A DNA stretch of 64,000 bases from Acidobacteriaceae bacterium. Its GTDB lineage: Bacteria > Acidobacteriota > Terriglobia > Terriglobales > Acidobacteriaceae. Every line of letters starts with the position of its first letter. Position 1 is the stretch's first letter. This document shows, piece after piece, positions 35,356 to 44,195 of this stretch. The translations under genes and the position numbers were made by a program. The DNA is taken from the NCBI GenBank assembly GCA_003139095.1, contig PLHW01000073.1, forward strand, positions 14,384 to 78,383, written 5' to 3'. The notes under the pieces were generated by a model. The model saw only the letters and a list, made by a program, of their open reading frames with translations. It did not search any database and was not told the DNA's origin.

Positions 35356-36534
35356 ATGAGTTTTCAGGGAGCGGCGCGCGCTGCGCTGCGGGGTAAAAGT
35401 TTTGTGCGCGGCACGCTGGTGGCCGCGATGGTGCTCTCGATTGCGCTGTTTGTTTCGTGCCAGGGAAACAAGAAGGTTCCGGTGTTCGGGCAGTCGCAAA
35501 ATGCTTATGTGACGCTGCCCAACAGCGGGTCAGTGCTGCTGGTGCGCATCAACCAGATCACGGGCGCGATTACCTCGGAGTCACAGACGCCCCAGGTGGC
35601 GGGCACTTCGCCGAACGGGGTGGCGCTGCTCGCGAATAAGTTTCTCTATGCGGCGAACTCCCAGGCCAACACGGTTTCCATTTTTAATGTGGCGAGCGAC
35701 GGAACGCTGACGCAGAATGGCACGCCGGTCCCGGATGGCGGCAGCGGTCCGAGCAATGCGGTCATCGATCCCTCCGGCAAATATCTGCTGGTGAGCAACA
35801 GCCTTTCCAGCAATGTTTCCGTGTTTTCCATCGATACCAGCAGCGGCGCGCTGACGGCCGTGGCCGGCTCGCCTTTTTATGCCAATGAGGGGCCGGGCGA
35901 CATTCTGGTGCCGGCGGTGGGGAATCTGGTGTACGTGAGCAACTCGGCGATTGGGACGGTGACGGCGTTTAATTTCAATACGTCAACCGGTGCGCTCACG
36001 CCGGTGGCGCATTCCCCGTTTTATTCCGGGCCGGGCGCGTCGGGGCTGGCGGTGGACGCAACCGGAAGTTTTCTTTATGTGGCGAACACATCGGCGGTGA
36101 ATCCGCAGTCGAGTACGGTTGGAAACATTTCGGCGTACAGCATCAACGCGACCGCGGGCGCGACGTATGGCGACCTTTCTCCGGTGGATGGCTCGCCCTT
36201 CACGGCGATTGCGGGGTCGGGGCCGACGGCGCTGGTCGTCGATCCGAATAACCGGTTTCTGTTTGCGACCACGCCCGGGGCCAATTACAGCATCTGGTGC
36301 TTCACGATCAGCTCCAACGGCCAACTCACCGAGGTGCTGAATTCTCCGTTCAGCGTGGCCGCGGGGGCGCTGTTTGCCATCATCGACTCTAAAGGGAACT
36401 TCTTTTACATCGGCAGCCCGAGCGGGATTCAGGCCTACACGTACGATCAAAATACCGGCCAGCCGAGCGTGATCGAGAGCTCTCCTTTTTCGACGAATGG
36501 GACGCCGCCGGGGAAGATGGTGATTGCGCCGTAG
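35356..36534 (+). CDS. YVTN/lactonase-type beta-propeller lipoprotein
   Basis: 392 residues from ATG 35356; GAGGAG lies 10 bp upstream and the longer frame has no homology. A signal peptide ends in a lipobox-like LFVSCQG. The remainder is a repeated propeller pattern: FLYAANSQANTVSIFNVASD, YLLVSNSLSSNVSVFSIDTS, LVYVSNSAIGTVTAFNFNTS, FLYVANTSAVNPQSS, FLFATTPGANYSIWCFTISS, about 45 residues apart, so six or seven blades. The family includes 6-phosphogluconolactonase-like and YVTN-repeat surface proteins; with a lipid anchor the latter fits better. Confidence 0.82.
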   Translation: MSFQGAARAALRGKSFVRGTLVAAMVLSIALFVSCQGNKKVPVFGQSQNAYVTLPNSGSVLLVRINQITGAITSESQTPQVAGTSPNGVALLANKFLYAANSQANTVSIFNVASDGTLTQNGTPVPDGGSGPSNAVIDPSGKYLLVSNSLSSNVSVFSIDTSSGALTAVAGSPFYANEGPGDILVPAVGNLVYVSNSAIGTVTAFNFNTSTGALTPVAHSPFYSGPGASGLAVDATGSFLYVANTSAVNPQSSTVGNISAYSINATAGATYGDLSPVDGSPFTAIAGSGPTALVVDPNNRFLFATTPGANYSIWCFTISSNGQLTEVLNSPFSVAAGALFAIIDSKGNFFYIGSPSGIQAYTYDQNTGQPSVIESSPFSTNGTPPGKMVIAP

Positions 36535-36579
36535 CCTGAGCCGAGTGTGCTCTCTCGCGCTTTGCGCTCACAGGGGCGA

Positions 36580-36593
36580 GTGACGGTGGTCAC
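36580..36593. promoter_or_regulatory. CRP/FNR-type site GTGA-N6-TCAC before hypC
   Basis: GTGACGGTGGTCAC, extended palindrome AGTGAC-GGTG-GTCACT, centred about 70 bp before the hypC start. Confidence 0.65.
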
Positions 36594-36656
36594 TGTTGGA
36601 AGTGTGCGGGTGGGCGATAACCGTCTGGGGAGAAGTCTGGACCCCTGGAGCACGCC

Positions 36657-36929
36657 ATGTGTCTTGCCATACCGGGAAAGGTTCTGAGCGCTGAAGATCT
36701 CGGATTTGCGCGCACGGGACGAGTTGACTTTGGCGGGACGGTGCGCCAGGTGCGGCTGGACTTTGTGCCGGAGGCCGCGGTGGGAGACTACGTTCTGGTG
36801 CATGTAGGTTTCGCGATCAGCAAGATCGACGAAGAGGAAGCGCGCCGGACCTACGAGGCGCTGGCCGAAATCGGGGTGCTCCAAGAAGAACTCCCACCGG
36901 AGGAAGATCCCGCGGACGCGGCCCGATAA
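36657..36929 (+). CDS. hypC: [NiFe]-hydrogenase maturation chaperone HypC
   Basis: 90 residues, starting MCLAIPGKV, the invariant HypC/HupF N-terminus in which Cys2 holds the Fe(CN)2CO moiety with HypD. It continues with GRVDFGGTVRQVRLDFVPEAAVGDYVLVHVGFAISKIDEEEA, as usual. GGAG is 6 bp before the ATG. It is separated from hypD by 150 bp with its own GTGA-N6-TCAC site, so hypC may be transcribed separately. It would deliver the iron centre to the HoxH precursor encoded downstream. Confidence 0.95.
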   Translation: MCLAIPGKVLSAEDLGFARTGRVDFGGTVRQVRLDFVPEAAVGDYVLVHVGFAISKIDEEEARRTYEALAEIGVLQEELPPEEDPADAAR

Positions 36930-36995
36930 CTGGCGAATGAATCTGCCGGCTTCTGGTTTTCTTGCTTTTGCTTTCCCTCCTAATCACTCAGCCGT

Positions 36996-37009
36996 GTGAT
37001 CTCGATCAC
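36996..37009. promoter_or_regulatory. CRP/FNR-type site GTGA-N6-TCAC before hypD
   Basis: GTGATCTCGATCAC, palindromic out to GTGAT-CTCG-ATCAC, preceded by T. It is centred about 77 bp before hypD and is the second such site within 430 bp. Confidence 0.7.
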
Positions 37010-37079
37010 CGAGTCGATGTTCACCCCGTCCTAGAGTGAAACTCGCGGCCGTTATCGCGGCCCGCTGGAAGCCCGCCGG

Positions 37080-38234
37080 ATGAAGTTTATCGACGAATAT
37101 CGCAACGCAGACATCGCCCGCGCACTGCTGGCCGAGATCGCGCGGACGGTGCGCAAACCCTGGGTGCTGATGGAAATCTGCGGCGGGCAGACGCACACGA
37201 TCATGCGCTACGGGCTCGACGAACTGCTGCCGCCGAACATCGAACTGGTACACGGGCCGGGCTGCCCGGTGTGCGTGACGCCGCTGGAAACGATCGACAA
37301 GGCGCTGGAACTGGCGGCGCGGCCGGAAGTGATTTTGGTTTCGTATGGGGACATGCTGCGGGTGCCGGGCTCGGCGACCGACTTGCTGACCGTAAAAGCG
37401 CGCGGCGGCGACGTGCGCGTGGTGTACTCGCCGACCGAGGCGCTGAAGATCGCGCGGCAAAATCCCGAACGCAAAGTGGTTTTTCTTGCGGTGGGATTCG
37501 AGACAACCGCGCCTGCGAATGCGATGGCGGTGTGGCAGGCGAAGCAGGAAAATATTGGAAATTTCTCGGTGCTGGTTTCGCACGTGCTGGTGCCGCCCGC
37601 GATTCGCGCGCTGATGACCTCGCCCGAATGCCGCGTCAATGGCTTCATCGCGCCGGGCCACGTCTGCACGGTGATGGGCTATAGCGAATACGAATCGCTG
37701 GTGCGTGATTTTCGGGTGCCGATTGTAGTCGGGGGGTTCGAGCCGGTCGATATTCTGGAGGCGGTGCTGATGCTGGTGCGGCAACTGGAGGGGGGCGAGG
37801 CGCGGGCGGACAATCAGTATGTGAGGTCGGTGAACTATCGGGGCAATCTGGCCGCGCAAAAAACGATTCAGGAAGTCTTTGAAATCGCCGACCAGAAATG
37901 GCGGGGGATTGGCGTGATTCCGGCAAGCGGGCTGCGGGTGCGCGACGAATATGGCGACTACGATGCGTCGCGGATCTTTGGGCTGGCGTCGATCAGCGTG
38001 GATGAGCCGGCCGAATGCATCAGCGCGCAGGTGTTGCAGGGACTGAAGAAGCCGACCGATTGCCCAGTGTTCGGAATGCGGTGCACGCCGCAGAATCCGC
38101 TGGGTGCGCCGATGGTGTCATCGGAGGGGGCGTGCGCGGCGTATTACAACTATCGGAGGCACGGAAAACAGTCGCCAGAGAAACAGTTGCCAGTTGTCAG
38201 TTCTCAGTTGTCAGTTAAAAGCGAGAAGAGTTAA
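37080..38234 (+). CDS. hypD: Hydrogenase maturation protein HypD
   Basis: 384 residues. HypD motifs are complete: [20 protein letters not shown] with the catalytic Cys, [10 protein letters not shown], and a C-terminal [4Fe-4S] Cys set ([23 protein letters not shown]). It assembles the Fe(CN)2CO group together with HypC and HypE. The last about 19 codons (after YYNYRRHGK) are encoded by the CAGTTGTCAG repeat tract and are not part of the family, so the original stop has been displaced by repeat sequence. hypE follows after 56 bp of further repeats. Confidence 0.95.
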   Translation: MKFIDEYRNADIARALLAEIARTVRKPWVLMEICGGQTHTIMRYGLDELLPPNIELVHGPGCPVCVTPLETIDKALELAARPEVILVSYGDMLRVPGSATDLLTVKARGGDVRVVYSPTEALKIARQNPERKVVFLAVGFETTAPANAMAVWQAKQENIGNFSVLVSHVLVPPAIRALMTSPECRVNGFIAPGHVCTVMGYSEYESLVRDFRVPIVVGGFEPVDILEAVLMLVRQLEGGEARADNQYVRSVNYRGNLAAQKTIQEVFEIADQKWRGIGVIPASGLRVRDEYGDYDASRIFGLASISVDEPAECISAQVLQGLKKPTDCPVFGMRCTPQNPLGAPMVSSEGACAAYYNYRRHGKQSPEKQLPVVSSQLSVKSEKS

Positions 38235-38290
38235 CAATTTGCTGAGAGCTTGGAGCTGAGAGCTTCGAGCTAAGAACTAAAGAGCTAACC
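38186..38290 (+). repeat. CAGTTGTCAG and GAGCT repeat tracts at the hypD end and hypD-hypE spacer
   Basis: CAGTTGCCAGTTGTCAGTTC, then TCAGTTGTCAGTTAAAAG, run through the last hypD codons (38186-38221). GCTGAGAGCTTGGAGCTGAG and AGCTTCGAGCTAAG with AGAGCTAAC follow up to the hypE start. Two repeat classes are thus placed side by side inside an operon. Confidence 0.75.
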
Positions 38291-39352
38291 ATGACGGACA
38301 ACTCCAATTCGCTGGCACAGCTTACTTGTCCGGCACCGCATCCGGCTAAGGACACGATTGTGCTTGGGCATGGCAGCGGGGGTCGGCTTAGCGCGGAGTT
38401 GATGCGCTCGATTTTTCTTCCGGCATTTGCGAATCCAGTTTTGTCCCGGCTTGACGACCAGGCGACCATACTCGTGAAAGGCGCGCGCCTGGCCTTTACT
38501 ACAGACTCCTTCGTCGTCAAGCCGTTGTTTTTTCCGGGCGGAAACATTGGGTCTCTGGCGGTTCATGGGACGGTGAACGACCTGGCGATGGGCGGGGCGA
38601 AGCCGCTCTTTCTGAGCGTGGCTTTCATCATCGAAGAGGGCCTGTCGATGGAGGTGCTGCGGCGAGTGGTGCATTCGCTGCGCGATGCGGCACGGGATGC
38701 GGGCGTCGAAATCGTGACCGGGGACACCAAGGTAGTGGAGAAGGGAAGTGGCGACGAACTCTTTATTAATACGAGCGGGATTGGGCTGGTGCCCGATGAT
38801 CTCGAACTCTCGGCGAACCGGGCGCGGCCGGGGGATAAAATTCTGCTGAGCGGCTCGATCGGCGAGCACGGAATCGCGATTCTGGCGCAGCGCGAGGGGT
38901 TGGAGTTTGAGTGTCCGATTGTGAGCGACAGCGCGGCGCTGCACACGCTGGTGGCCGCGATGCTTGACGCGAGTCATGAAATTCGCGTGCTGCGCGATCC
39001 GACGCGGGGCGGCGTTTCGAGTACGCTGAACGAAATCGCCGAGCAATCGCGGGTGGGCATTCGGCTGGAAGAGAGCGCGATTCCGATTCGCGAAGAAGTG
39101 CGCGGGGCGTGCGAAATGCTGGGGCTTGACCCGCTCTACGTGGCGAATGAAGGTAAACTGATTGCGGTAGTTGCGCCGCAGGCCGCCGATGCGGTGTTGC
39201 GGGCGATGCGCGAGCATCCGCTGGGGCGGGGAGCGCAGATTGTGGGCACGGTGGTGGAATCGGATGCGCCCATCGTGACGATTCGGACGGCGCTGGGGAC
39301 GTCGCGCTGCGTGGATATGCTGGCCGGGGATCAGTTGCCGCGGATCTGCTGA
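38291..39352 (+). CDS. hypE: Hydrogenase maturation protein HypE
   Basis: 353 residues. PurM/AIR-synthase-like ATP-binding fold: VLGHGSGGRLSAELM at the start, LAFTTDSFVVKPLFFPGGNIG, VHGTVNDLAMGGAKPLFLS and TGDTKVVEKG. It ends in LPRIC; the C-terminal Cys is the residue that is carbamoylated by HypF and dehydrated to thiocyanate, the source of the CN ligands. Its ribosome site is weak and lies in repeat sequence. It is followed after 21 bp by hypA. Confidence 0.96.
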   Translation: MTDNSNSLAQLTCPAPHPAKDTIVLGHGSGGRLSAELMRSIFLPAFANPVLSRLDDQATILVKGARLAFTTDSFVVKPLFFPGGNIGSLAVHGTVNDLAMGGAKPLFLSVAFIIEEGLSMEVLRRVVHSLRDAARDAGVEIVTGDTKVVEKGSGDELFINTSGIGLVPDDLELSANRARPGDKILLSGSIGEHGIAILAQREGLEFECPIVSDSAALHTLVAAMLDASHEIRVLRDPTRGGVSSTLNEIAEQSRVGIRLEESAIPIREEVRGACEMLGLDPLYVANEGKLIAVVAPQAADAVLRAMREHPLGRGAQIVGTVVESDAPIVTIRTALGTSRCVDMLAGDQLPRIC

Positions 39353-39373
39353 GCTGGGTTTTCCAAATAAGTT

Positions 39374-39778
39374 ATGCACGAGATGGGGATCGCCAATTCG
39401 ATTCTCGACGGTGTGGCTGCGGAGTTGAGGCGGCGGCCCGGCGCGCGGGCGATCAAAGTGGGAGTGCGGATCGGGCAATTCGCGGGCGTCGATCCGGATG
39501 CTTTGAGGTTCGCATTTGAGGCGCTCACCATCGACACCGATTTTGCCGGGCTCCAGCTTGATGTGGAGTACACCGCGGGCCGAAGCCGGTGCCATGATTG
39601 CGGACAGCAGTTTGAAATCAGCAATTACGAGTTGCTCTGTCCGGCATGCGGGAGCATGGTTATCGAACGCATCAGCGGCGATGAACTAGAATTTAAATAC
39701 CTGGAAGTTGAAGAGTTGGGTGACGCGGAACAGGCATCCGCGAGTGGGGACTGCGGGAGCGAACGGGAGGTCAATTGA
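39374..39778 (+). CDS. hypA: Hydrogenase nickel-insertion protein HypA
   Basis: 134 residues starting MHEMGIANSIL; the N-terminal amine, His2 and Glu3 form the nickel site. A zinc site of two CxxC pairs follows (RCHDCGQQF and LCPACGSM, about residues 74-95). The C-terminal about 20 residues (DAEQASASGDCGSEREVN) extend beyond most HypA proteins. With HypB it inserts nickel into the large subunit. hypB starts 1 bp after its stop. Confidence 0.95.
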   Translation: MHEMGIANSILDGVAAELRRRPGARAIKVGVRIGQFAGVDPDALRFAFEALTIDTDFAGLQLDVEYTAGRSRCHDCGQQFEISNYELLCPACGSMVIERISGDELEFKYLEVEELGDAEQASASGDCGSEREVN

Positions 39779-39779
39779 T

Positions 39780-40460
39780 ATGGAACGCGTTGCGATGGAA
39801 GGAAAAGTTCTGAGCGAGAACGCCCGCGTGGCGGCCGAACTGCGTGAGCGTTTCCGCGAGCACCGCGTGTTCGTCGTCAACCTGATCAGCTCGCCGGGAT
39901 CGGGCAAGACCACGCTGCTGGAAAAAACGCTGGAGAAGTTGCCCGCGGGGAGCCGCGTTGCCGTGCTGACGGGCGACCTGCAAACGGAGAATGACGCGAA
40001 CCGGCTCAAGCGGTATGGGTATCCCGTGAAACAGATTGTGACGGGGGGCACGTGCCATCTGGATGCGCGGATGATTGAGAAGCACATTGCCGATTGGAAC
40101 CTTGATGAGATCGATGTGCTGATCGTGGAGAATGTGGGCAACCTGGTGTGCCCGTCGAGCTATGACTTGGGCGAGGCGGCAAAGATCGTGCTGCTCAGCG
40201 TGACCGAGGGAGAAGACAAGCCGCTGAAATATCCGTCGATCTTTTTTAAATCCGAACTGATGGTGCTGACCAAGACCGATCTGCTGCCCTACGTGCCGTT
40301 CGACGCGACGCTGGCGCTGGAAAATGCGAGGCGGGTGCATCCTGAGATGGAAGTTGTGAAGGTGGCGAGCCTCGGGGGCGACGGACTGCGCGAATGGATG
40401 AACTGGCTGGAGCAGCGCAAGCAGAAGCATTTTGCGGAACTGGCGCAGCCGGTGGGCTAA
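39780..40460 (+). CDS. hypB: Hydrogenase nickel GTPase HypB
   Basis: 226 residues from ATG 39780; the longer frame overlaps hypA and has no homology. GTPase motifs are clear: Walker A SSPGSGKTTLLE, GDLQTENDANRL, the GGTCHLD nickel/zinc site with Cys and His, VENVGNLVCP and TKTDLLPY. It lacks the N-terminal CxxCGC motif and the His-rich tail known from some HypB proteins, so it resembles the minimal form that relies on HypA or SlyD for nickel storage. It supplies the energy for nickel insertion. Confidence 0.95.
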   Translation: MERVAMEGKVLSENARVAAELRERFREHRVFVVNLISSPGSGKTTLLEKTLEKLPAGSRVAVLTGDLQTENDANRLKRYGYPVKQIVTGGTCHLDARMIEKHIADWNLDEIDVLIVENVGNLVCPSSYDLGEAAKIVLLSVTEGEDKPLKYPSIFFKSELMVLTKTDLLPYVPFDATLALENARRVHPEMEVVKVASLGGDGLREWMNWLEQRKQKHFAELAQPVG

Positions 40461-40462
40461 GC

Positions 40463-40531
40463 ATCTCCGACTAAACTGATAACCGACAAGTGAAAACGAC
40501 AACTGAAAACTGACGACTAAGGACTAGAACC
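40463..40531 (+). repeat. ACTGACAACTGAAAACTG-type tract between hypB and hoxE
   Basis: Units AACTGATAACCGACAAGTG, AAAACGACAACTGAAAACTG and ACGACTAAGGACTAG fill the spacer; the same class as at 17387 and 38186, here in the inverse orientation. Confidence 0.65.
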
Positions 40532-40534
40532 AGC

Positions 40535-41146
40535 GTGTCGTTCGTCACGGCAGTGGTGTGCGCGCAGTCACAGCATTTTGCGGGCGAGTTTCATAAACTC
40601 TTGCTTACGGCCCTTGCCGCGAAAGAAGGAAAGTTGCCGGTAACGCCCGATCCCAACCGCCCTGCCCCGCCCAGTGCCGATAAGCGCTGGAAGTTAGTCG
40701 AAGCCACCATGCGCCGCATGGGCAATAGCCCGCGCGGACTCATCGAATCGCTCCATACCGTACAGGAAGTTTTCGGGTATTTGGATCTGGATGCGCTGCG
40801 CTTTGTGGCGCGCGCGTTGCGCGTCCCCCTGAGCCGCGCGTACGGCGTAGCGACGTTCTATCACTTTTTTTCGCTGCGGCCGCCGGGCGAGCACACGTGC
40901 GTGGTGTGCATCGGGACGGCCTGCTACATCAAAGGCGCGCCGCAGTTGCTGGCGGCGATCAAGCAGGAACTGGGCGTGGTGCCCGGGCAGACTACGGCGG
41001 ACGGGAAAGTTTCGGTGCTCGGGGCGCGATGTCTTGGATCGTGCGGGCTGGCGCCGGCGGTGGTCTACGACCGGGATGTTGCTGGCAAAGTGACTCCGCA
41101 GGCGTTGCGTGACCATCTGGCGAAATGGAAATCTCATGTCTCCTGA
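40535..41146 (+). CDS. hoxE: NAD-linked hydrogenase diaphorase subunit HoxE
   Basis: 203 residues from GTG 40535 (AAGGA about 11 bp upstream; the true start is uncertain since the first 45 residues are not conserved). From about residue 52 it follows the NuoE/HoxE thioredoxin-like fold: [28 protein letters not shown], then the four [2Fe-2S] ligands in [13 protein letters not shown] and [17 protein letters not shown]. It belongs to the diaphorase part HoxEFU that passes electrons between the hydrogenase and NAD. Its end overlaps hoxF by 11 bp. Confidence 0.93.
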   Translation: MSFVTAVVCAQSQHFAGEFHKLLLTALAAKEGKLPVTPDPNRPAPPSADKRWKLVEATMRRMGNSPRGLIESLHTVQEVFGYLDLDALRFVARALRVPLSRAYGVATFYHFFSLRPPGEHTCVVCIGTACYIKGAPQLLAAIKQELGVVPGQTTADGKVSVLGARCLGSCGLAPAVVYDRDVAGKVTPQALRDHLAKWKSHVS

Positions 41147-42860
41147 AGAACTGGAACAGATAGCCGAAGCCGAGCGCGAACGCCAGGCGAAGTTCAAGCA
41201 CAGAATTAAGGTGTGCATGGCAGCGGGGTGCGTCAGTTGCCAGAGCGAAGGCGTGAAGGCCGCGCTGGATAAGGAAGTGGCGGCGCGGCAGGCAGCGGCG
41301 GGCGGGGGCGAATGCGATTGCGAGGTAAAGTGCGTTGGCTGCATGGGCTTGTGCGCGGGCGGGCCGCTGGTGGCGGTCGGAGATAGCGCGCTCTACCAGC
41401 ACGTGACGCCGGAAGATGCGCCGGCGCTGGTGGAGAGCGTGGGCGGCGCGCCCGTCAGCAGGCTGGTTTGCCCGACCGATGTGCCGTTCTTCCAGAAGCA
41501 AAAGAAAGTTGTGCTGGAAAACTGCGGGAACATCGATCCCGAGCGGATTGAGGACTACATTGCGGCGGGCGGCTACACCTCGCTGATGCAAGCGCTGGGC
41601 GACATGACGCCCCTACAGGTGATCTCGGAAATCACGCGCAGCGGTTTACGCGGGCGCGGCGGCGCCGGGTATCCCACGGGGCTGAAGTGGAGCACGGTTT
41701 CCAAAGCGCCGGGCGAGAAAAAATATGTTGTCTGCAATGCGGACGAGGGCGATCCCGGCGCGTTCATGGATCGCAGCGTGCTGGAAAGCGATCCGCACCG
41801 CGTGCTGGAGGGCATGCTGATTGCGGCGTTTGCGGTGGGCGCGAACGAGGGCTACATCTATGTTCGGGCCGAGTATCCGCTGGCGATCAAGCGGCTGCGC
41901 ATCGCGATCAAGCAGGCGGAGCGGCTGGGCCTGCTGGGCAACAACATCTGCGGCAGCCGGATGAGTTTCCACCTCGATTTGCGGCTGGGCGCGGGCGCAT
42001 TTGTGTGCGGCGAAGAGACGGCGCTGCTGGCCTCGATCGAAGGGCGACGCGGCATCCCACGGCCACGGCCACCATATCCTGCGATGGAAGGCCTGTTCGG
42101 TCAGCCGACGCTGATTAATAATGTGGAAACTTTTGCCAGCATTGCGCCGATTATTCGCCATGGCGGCGAGTGGTACGCGCAGATCGGCACTGAAAAAAGT
42201 AAGGGGACGAAGGTGTTTGCGTTGGCCGGCAGCGTGAACAACACGGGGCTGGTGGAAGTTGCGATGGGCACCACGCTGCGCGAAATGGTGTATGAAATCG
42301 GCGGGGGCATGGCCGAAGGGCGCCAGTTTAAAGCGGTACAGACGGGCGGGCCTTCGGGCGGTTGCCTGCCCGCGCAGTTTCTCGATATGCCGGTGGATTA
42401 CGAAAATCTGGCGCGGGCCGGTTCGATCATGGGATCGGGCGGCATGATCGTGATGGACGATACCGCCTGCATGGTGGATGTGGCGCGCTTCTTTATGGAT
42501 TTCTGCATGGGCGAGTCGTGCGGCAAGTGCGTGCCGTGCCGCGTCGGCACGTATCACATGCATGGATTATTGAAGAAGATCACGCAGCGGCGCGGCTCGA
42601 CCGCCGATATCACGCAGCTCGAGGAACTCTCCGATCTGCTGAAAAACACCAGCCTGTGCGGGCTGGGACAATCGGCTCCGAATCCCGTGCTCAGTACGCT
42701 GCGCTATTTTGCCGAAGAATATAAGGCGCACGTGGAGGAGCATCGCTGTCCGGCGGGCGTTTGCAACAGTGAAAATGGAGACGACGCTGCAAATGAACCA
42801 CCCAATCCCGATGCGCCGGTTGCGATTGACCTCGGCTCCGGCAAAGGAGGCGACCAATGA
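41136..42860 (+). CDS. hoxF: NAD-linked hydrogenase diaphorase subunit HoxF
   Basis: 574 residues from ATG 41136. An N-terminal thioredoxin-like [2Fe-2S] domain ([14 protein letters not shown] ... [12 protein letters not shown]) is fused to the NuoF-like part, the usual HoxF arrangement. NADH- and FMN-binding segments are [17 protein letters not shown] and [14 protein letters not shown]; the [4Fe-4S] ligands are in [16 protein letters not shown] plus [15 protein letters not shown]. It oxidises or reduces NAD(H) in the cytoplasm. Genes hoxE-F-U-Y overlap one another, so tight coupling is expected. Confidence 0.96.
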   Translation: MSPEELEQIAEAERERQAKFKHRIKVCMAAGCVSCQSEGVKAALDKEVAARQAAAGGGECDCEVKCVGCMGLCAGGPLVAVGDSALYQHVTPEDAPALVESVGGAPVSRLVCPTDVPFFQKQKKVVLENCGNIDPERIEDYIAAGGYTSLMQALGDMTPLQVISEITRSGLRGRGGAGYPTGLKWSTVSKAPGEKKYVVCNADEGDPGAFMDRSVLESDPHRVLEGMLIAAFAVGANEGYIYVRAEYPLAIKRLRIAIKQAERLGLLGNNICGSRMSFHLDLRLGAGAFVCGEETALLASIEGRRGIPRPRPPYPAMEGLFGQPTLINNVETFASIAPIIRHGGEWYAQIGTEKSKGTKVFALAGSVNNTGLVEVAMGTTLREMVYEIGGGMAEGRQFKAVQTGGPSGGCLPAQFLDMPVDYENLARAGSIMGSGGMIVMDDTACMVDVARFFMDFCMGESCGKCVPCRVGTYHMHGLLKKITQRRGSTADITQLEELSDLLKNTSLCGLGQSAPNPVLSTLRYFAEEYKAHVEEHRCPAGVCNSENGDDAANEPPNPDAPVAIDLGSGKGGDQ

Positions 42861-43576
42861 TTCGCGCCTCCACCATCAAGACACTCAAGATCGATGACCG
42901 CGATTTTAGTGCGCGCCATGATGAGACGATTCTCGATGTGGCGCGGCAGAACGGCATCTTCATTCCGAAAATTTGCGATCTCAAGGGACTGTCGCCGGTG
43001 GGCGCGTGCCGACTATGCCTGGTCGAGGTGAAGGGCTCAAACCGGCTGCTGCCGGCGTGTTCCACGCTGGTGGAAGAGGGCATGGAGGTTACGACCACGA
43101 CCGAGCGGCTGCAGCGCTATCGGCGGAACATCCTCGAGTTGCTCTTTACCGAGCGGAACCATGTGTGCTCGGTGTGCGTTTCGAACGGCCACTGCGAGCT
43201 GCAAACGCTGGCGCAGAAGCTGGACATCACGCACGTGCATTTCCGTTACCGCTATCCGAACCTCGACGTCGACGCGTCGCACGACCGCTTTTCGGTGGAT
43301 CACAACCGGTGCATTCTGTGCTCGCGGTGCGTGCGCGTTTGCGACGAGATCGAAGGCGCGCACACCTGGGACTTCATGGGACGCGGCATTGAGTCGCTGG
43401 TCATCACGGATCTGGCCGAGCCCTGGGGAACGTCGGAAACGTGCACGGGTTGCGGCAAATGCGTGCATGTGTGCCCGACCGGCGCGCTCTTTGAAAAAGG
43501 CAAGTCGGTCGCAGAAATGCTCAAGCGCCGCGAGTTCCTACCCTACCTGACGCAGATGCGCGAGGAGCATTCGTGA
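42857..43576 (+). CDS. hoxU: NAD-linked hydrogenase diaphorase subunit HoxU
   Basis: 239 residues, ATG overlapping the hoxF stop. It resembles the NuoG N-terminus. Iron-sulfur ligands in order: [2Fe-2S] in [18 protein letters not shown] and LPACST; the His-containing [4Fe-4S] site [15 protein letters not shown]; two ferredoxin-type [4Fe-4S] motifs [13 protein letters not shown] and [15 protein letters not shown]. It wires HoxF to HoxY. All ligands appear present. Confidence 0.96.
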   Translation: MIRASTIKTLKIDDRDFSARHDETILDVARQNGIFIPKICDLKGLSPVGACRLCLVEVKGSNRLLPACSTLVEEGMEVTTTTERLQRYRRNILELLFTERNHVCSVCVSNGHCELQTLAQKLDITHVHFRYRYPNLDVDASHDRFSVDHNRCILCSRCVRVCDEIEGAHTWDFMGRGIESLVITDLAEPWGTSETCTGCGKCVHVCPTGALFEKGKSVAEMLKRREFLPYLTQMREEHS

Positions 43577-44106
43577 GCAAGTTGCGCCTGGCAACGGTGT
43601 GGCTGGATGGATGCTCGGGCTGCCACATGTCGTTTCTGGACCTGGATGAACGGCTGTTGGCGGTGGCGGAGAAGGCCGATCTGGTGTACTCGCCGCTGGT
43701 CGATCAGAAAGAGTTTCCGGCGGGCGTCGATATCGCGCTGGTGGAGGGCGCGGTCTCTTCCGAGGACGATCTGCACAAAATTCAGGTGGTGCGCGCGCGC
43801 ACGAGGATTCTGGTGTCGCTGGGCGATTGCGCCGTGACGGCCAATGTGCCGTCGATGCGCAACAAGTTCCCGCTCCAGATGAGCCTCGACCGCGCCTACA
43901 AGGAAAATGTGACGCTCGATCCGGGGACGCCGACGCAAGGCGTGCCGGCGCTGCTGGAAAAAGTTCGGCCGATTCACGAAGTCGTGCCGGTCGATGTCTT
44001 TATTCCCGGGTGTCCGCCCTCGGCCGACACGATTTTTTACGCGGTTTCCGAGTTGCTCGAAGGCCGGAGCCCGGACCTGAGCCCCCGAACGCGTTTTGGA
44101 GCGTGA
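43573..44106 (+). CDS. hoxY: NAD-linked hydrogenase small subunit HoxY
   Basis: 177 residues, GTG start overlapping the hoxU stop. It carries the proximal-cluster ligands of group 3d small subunits: [16 protein letters not shown] near the N-terminus, [12 protein letters not shown], and [11 protein letters not shown]. No Tat signal, so the enzyme is cytoplasmic. The stop codon lies within a 13-bp tandem duplication. A gap of 89 bp, unlike the tight spacing before, separates it from hoxH. Confidence 0.95.
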   Translation: MSKLRLATVWLDGCSGCHMSFLDLDERLLAVAEKADLVYSPLVDQKEFPAGVDIALVEGAVSSEDDLHKIQVVRARTRILVSLGDCAVTANVPSMRNKFPLQMSLDRAYKENVTLDPGTPTQGVPALLEKVRPIHEVVPVDVFIPGCPPSADTIFYAVSELLEGRSPDLSPRTRFGA

Positions 44107-44120
44107 CTTTGGAGCGTGAC
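44095..44120 (+). repeat. 13-bp tandem duplication over the hoxY stop
   Basis: TTTGGAGCGTGAC occurs twice without gap (44095-44107 and 44108-44120). The first copy contains the hoxY stop codon TGA. Confidence 0.85.
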
Positions 44121-44195
44121 CAGGGAGTTCGCTGACGTGAAGTGAAAGTCCTCAACGGCGCCTCCGCCGCTTAGGCCGCAACATTCAGGAGTGAC

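Noticed and set aside
38285-39595. 436-codon frame antisense to hypE
   Set aside because: Shadow of hypE/hypA coding on the other strand.
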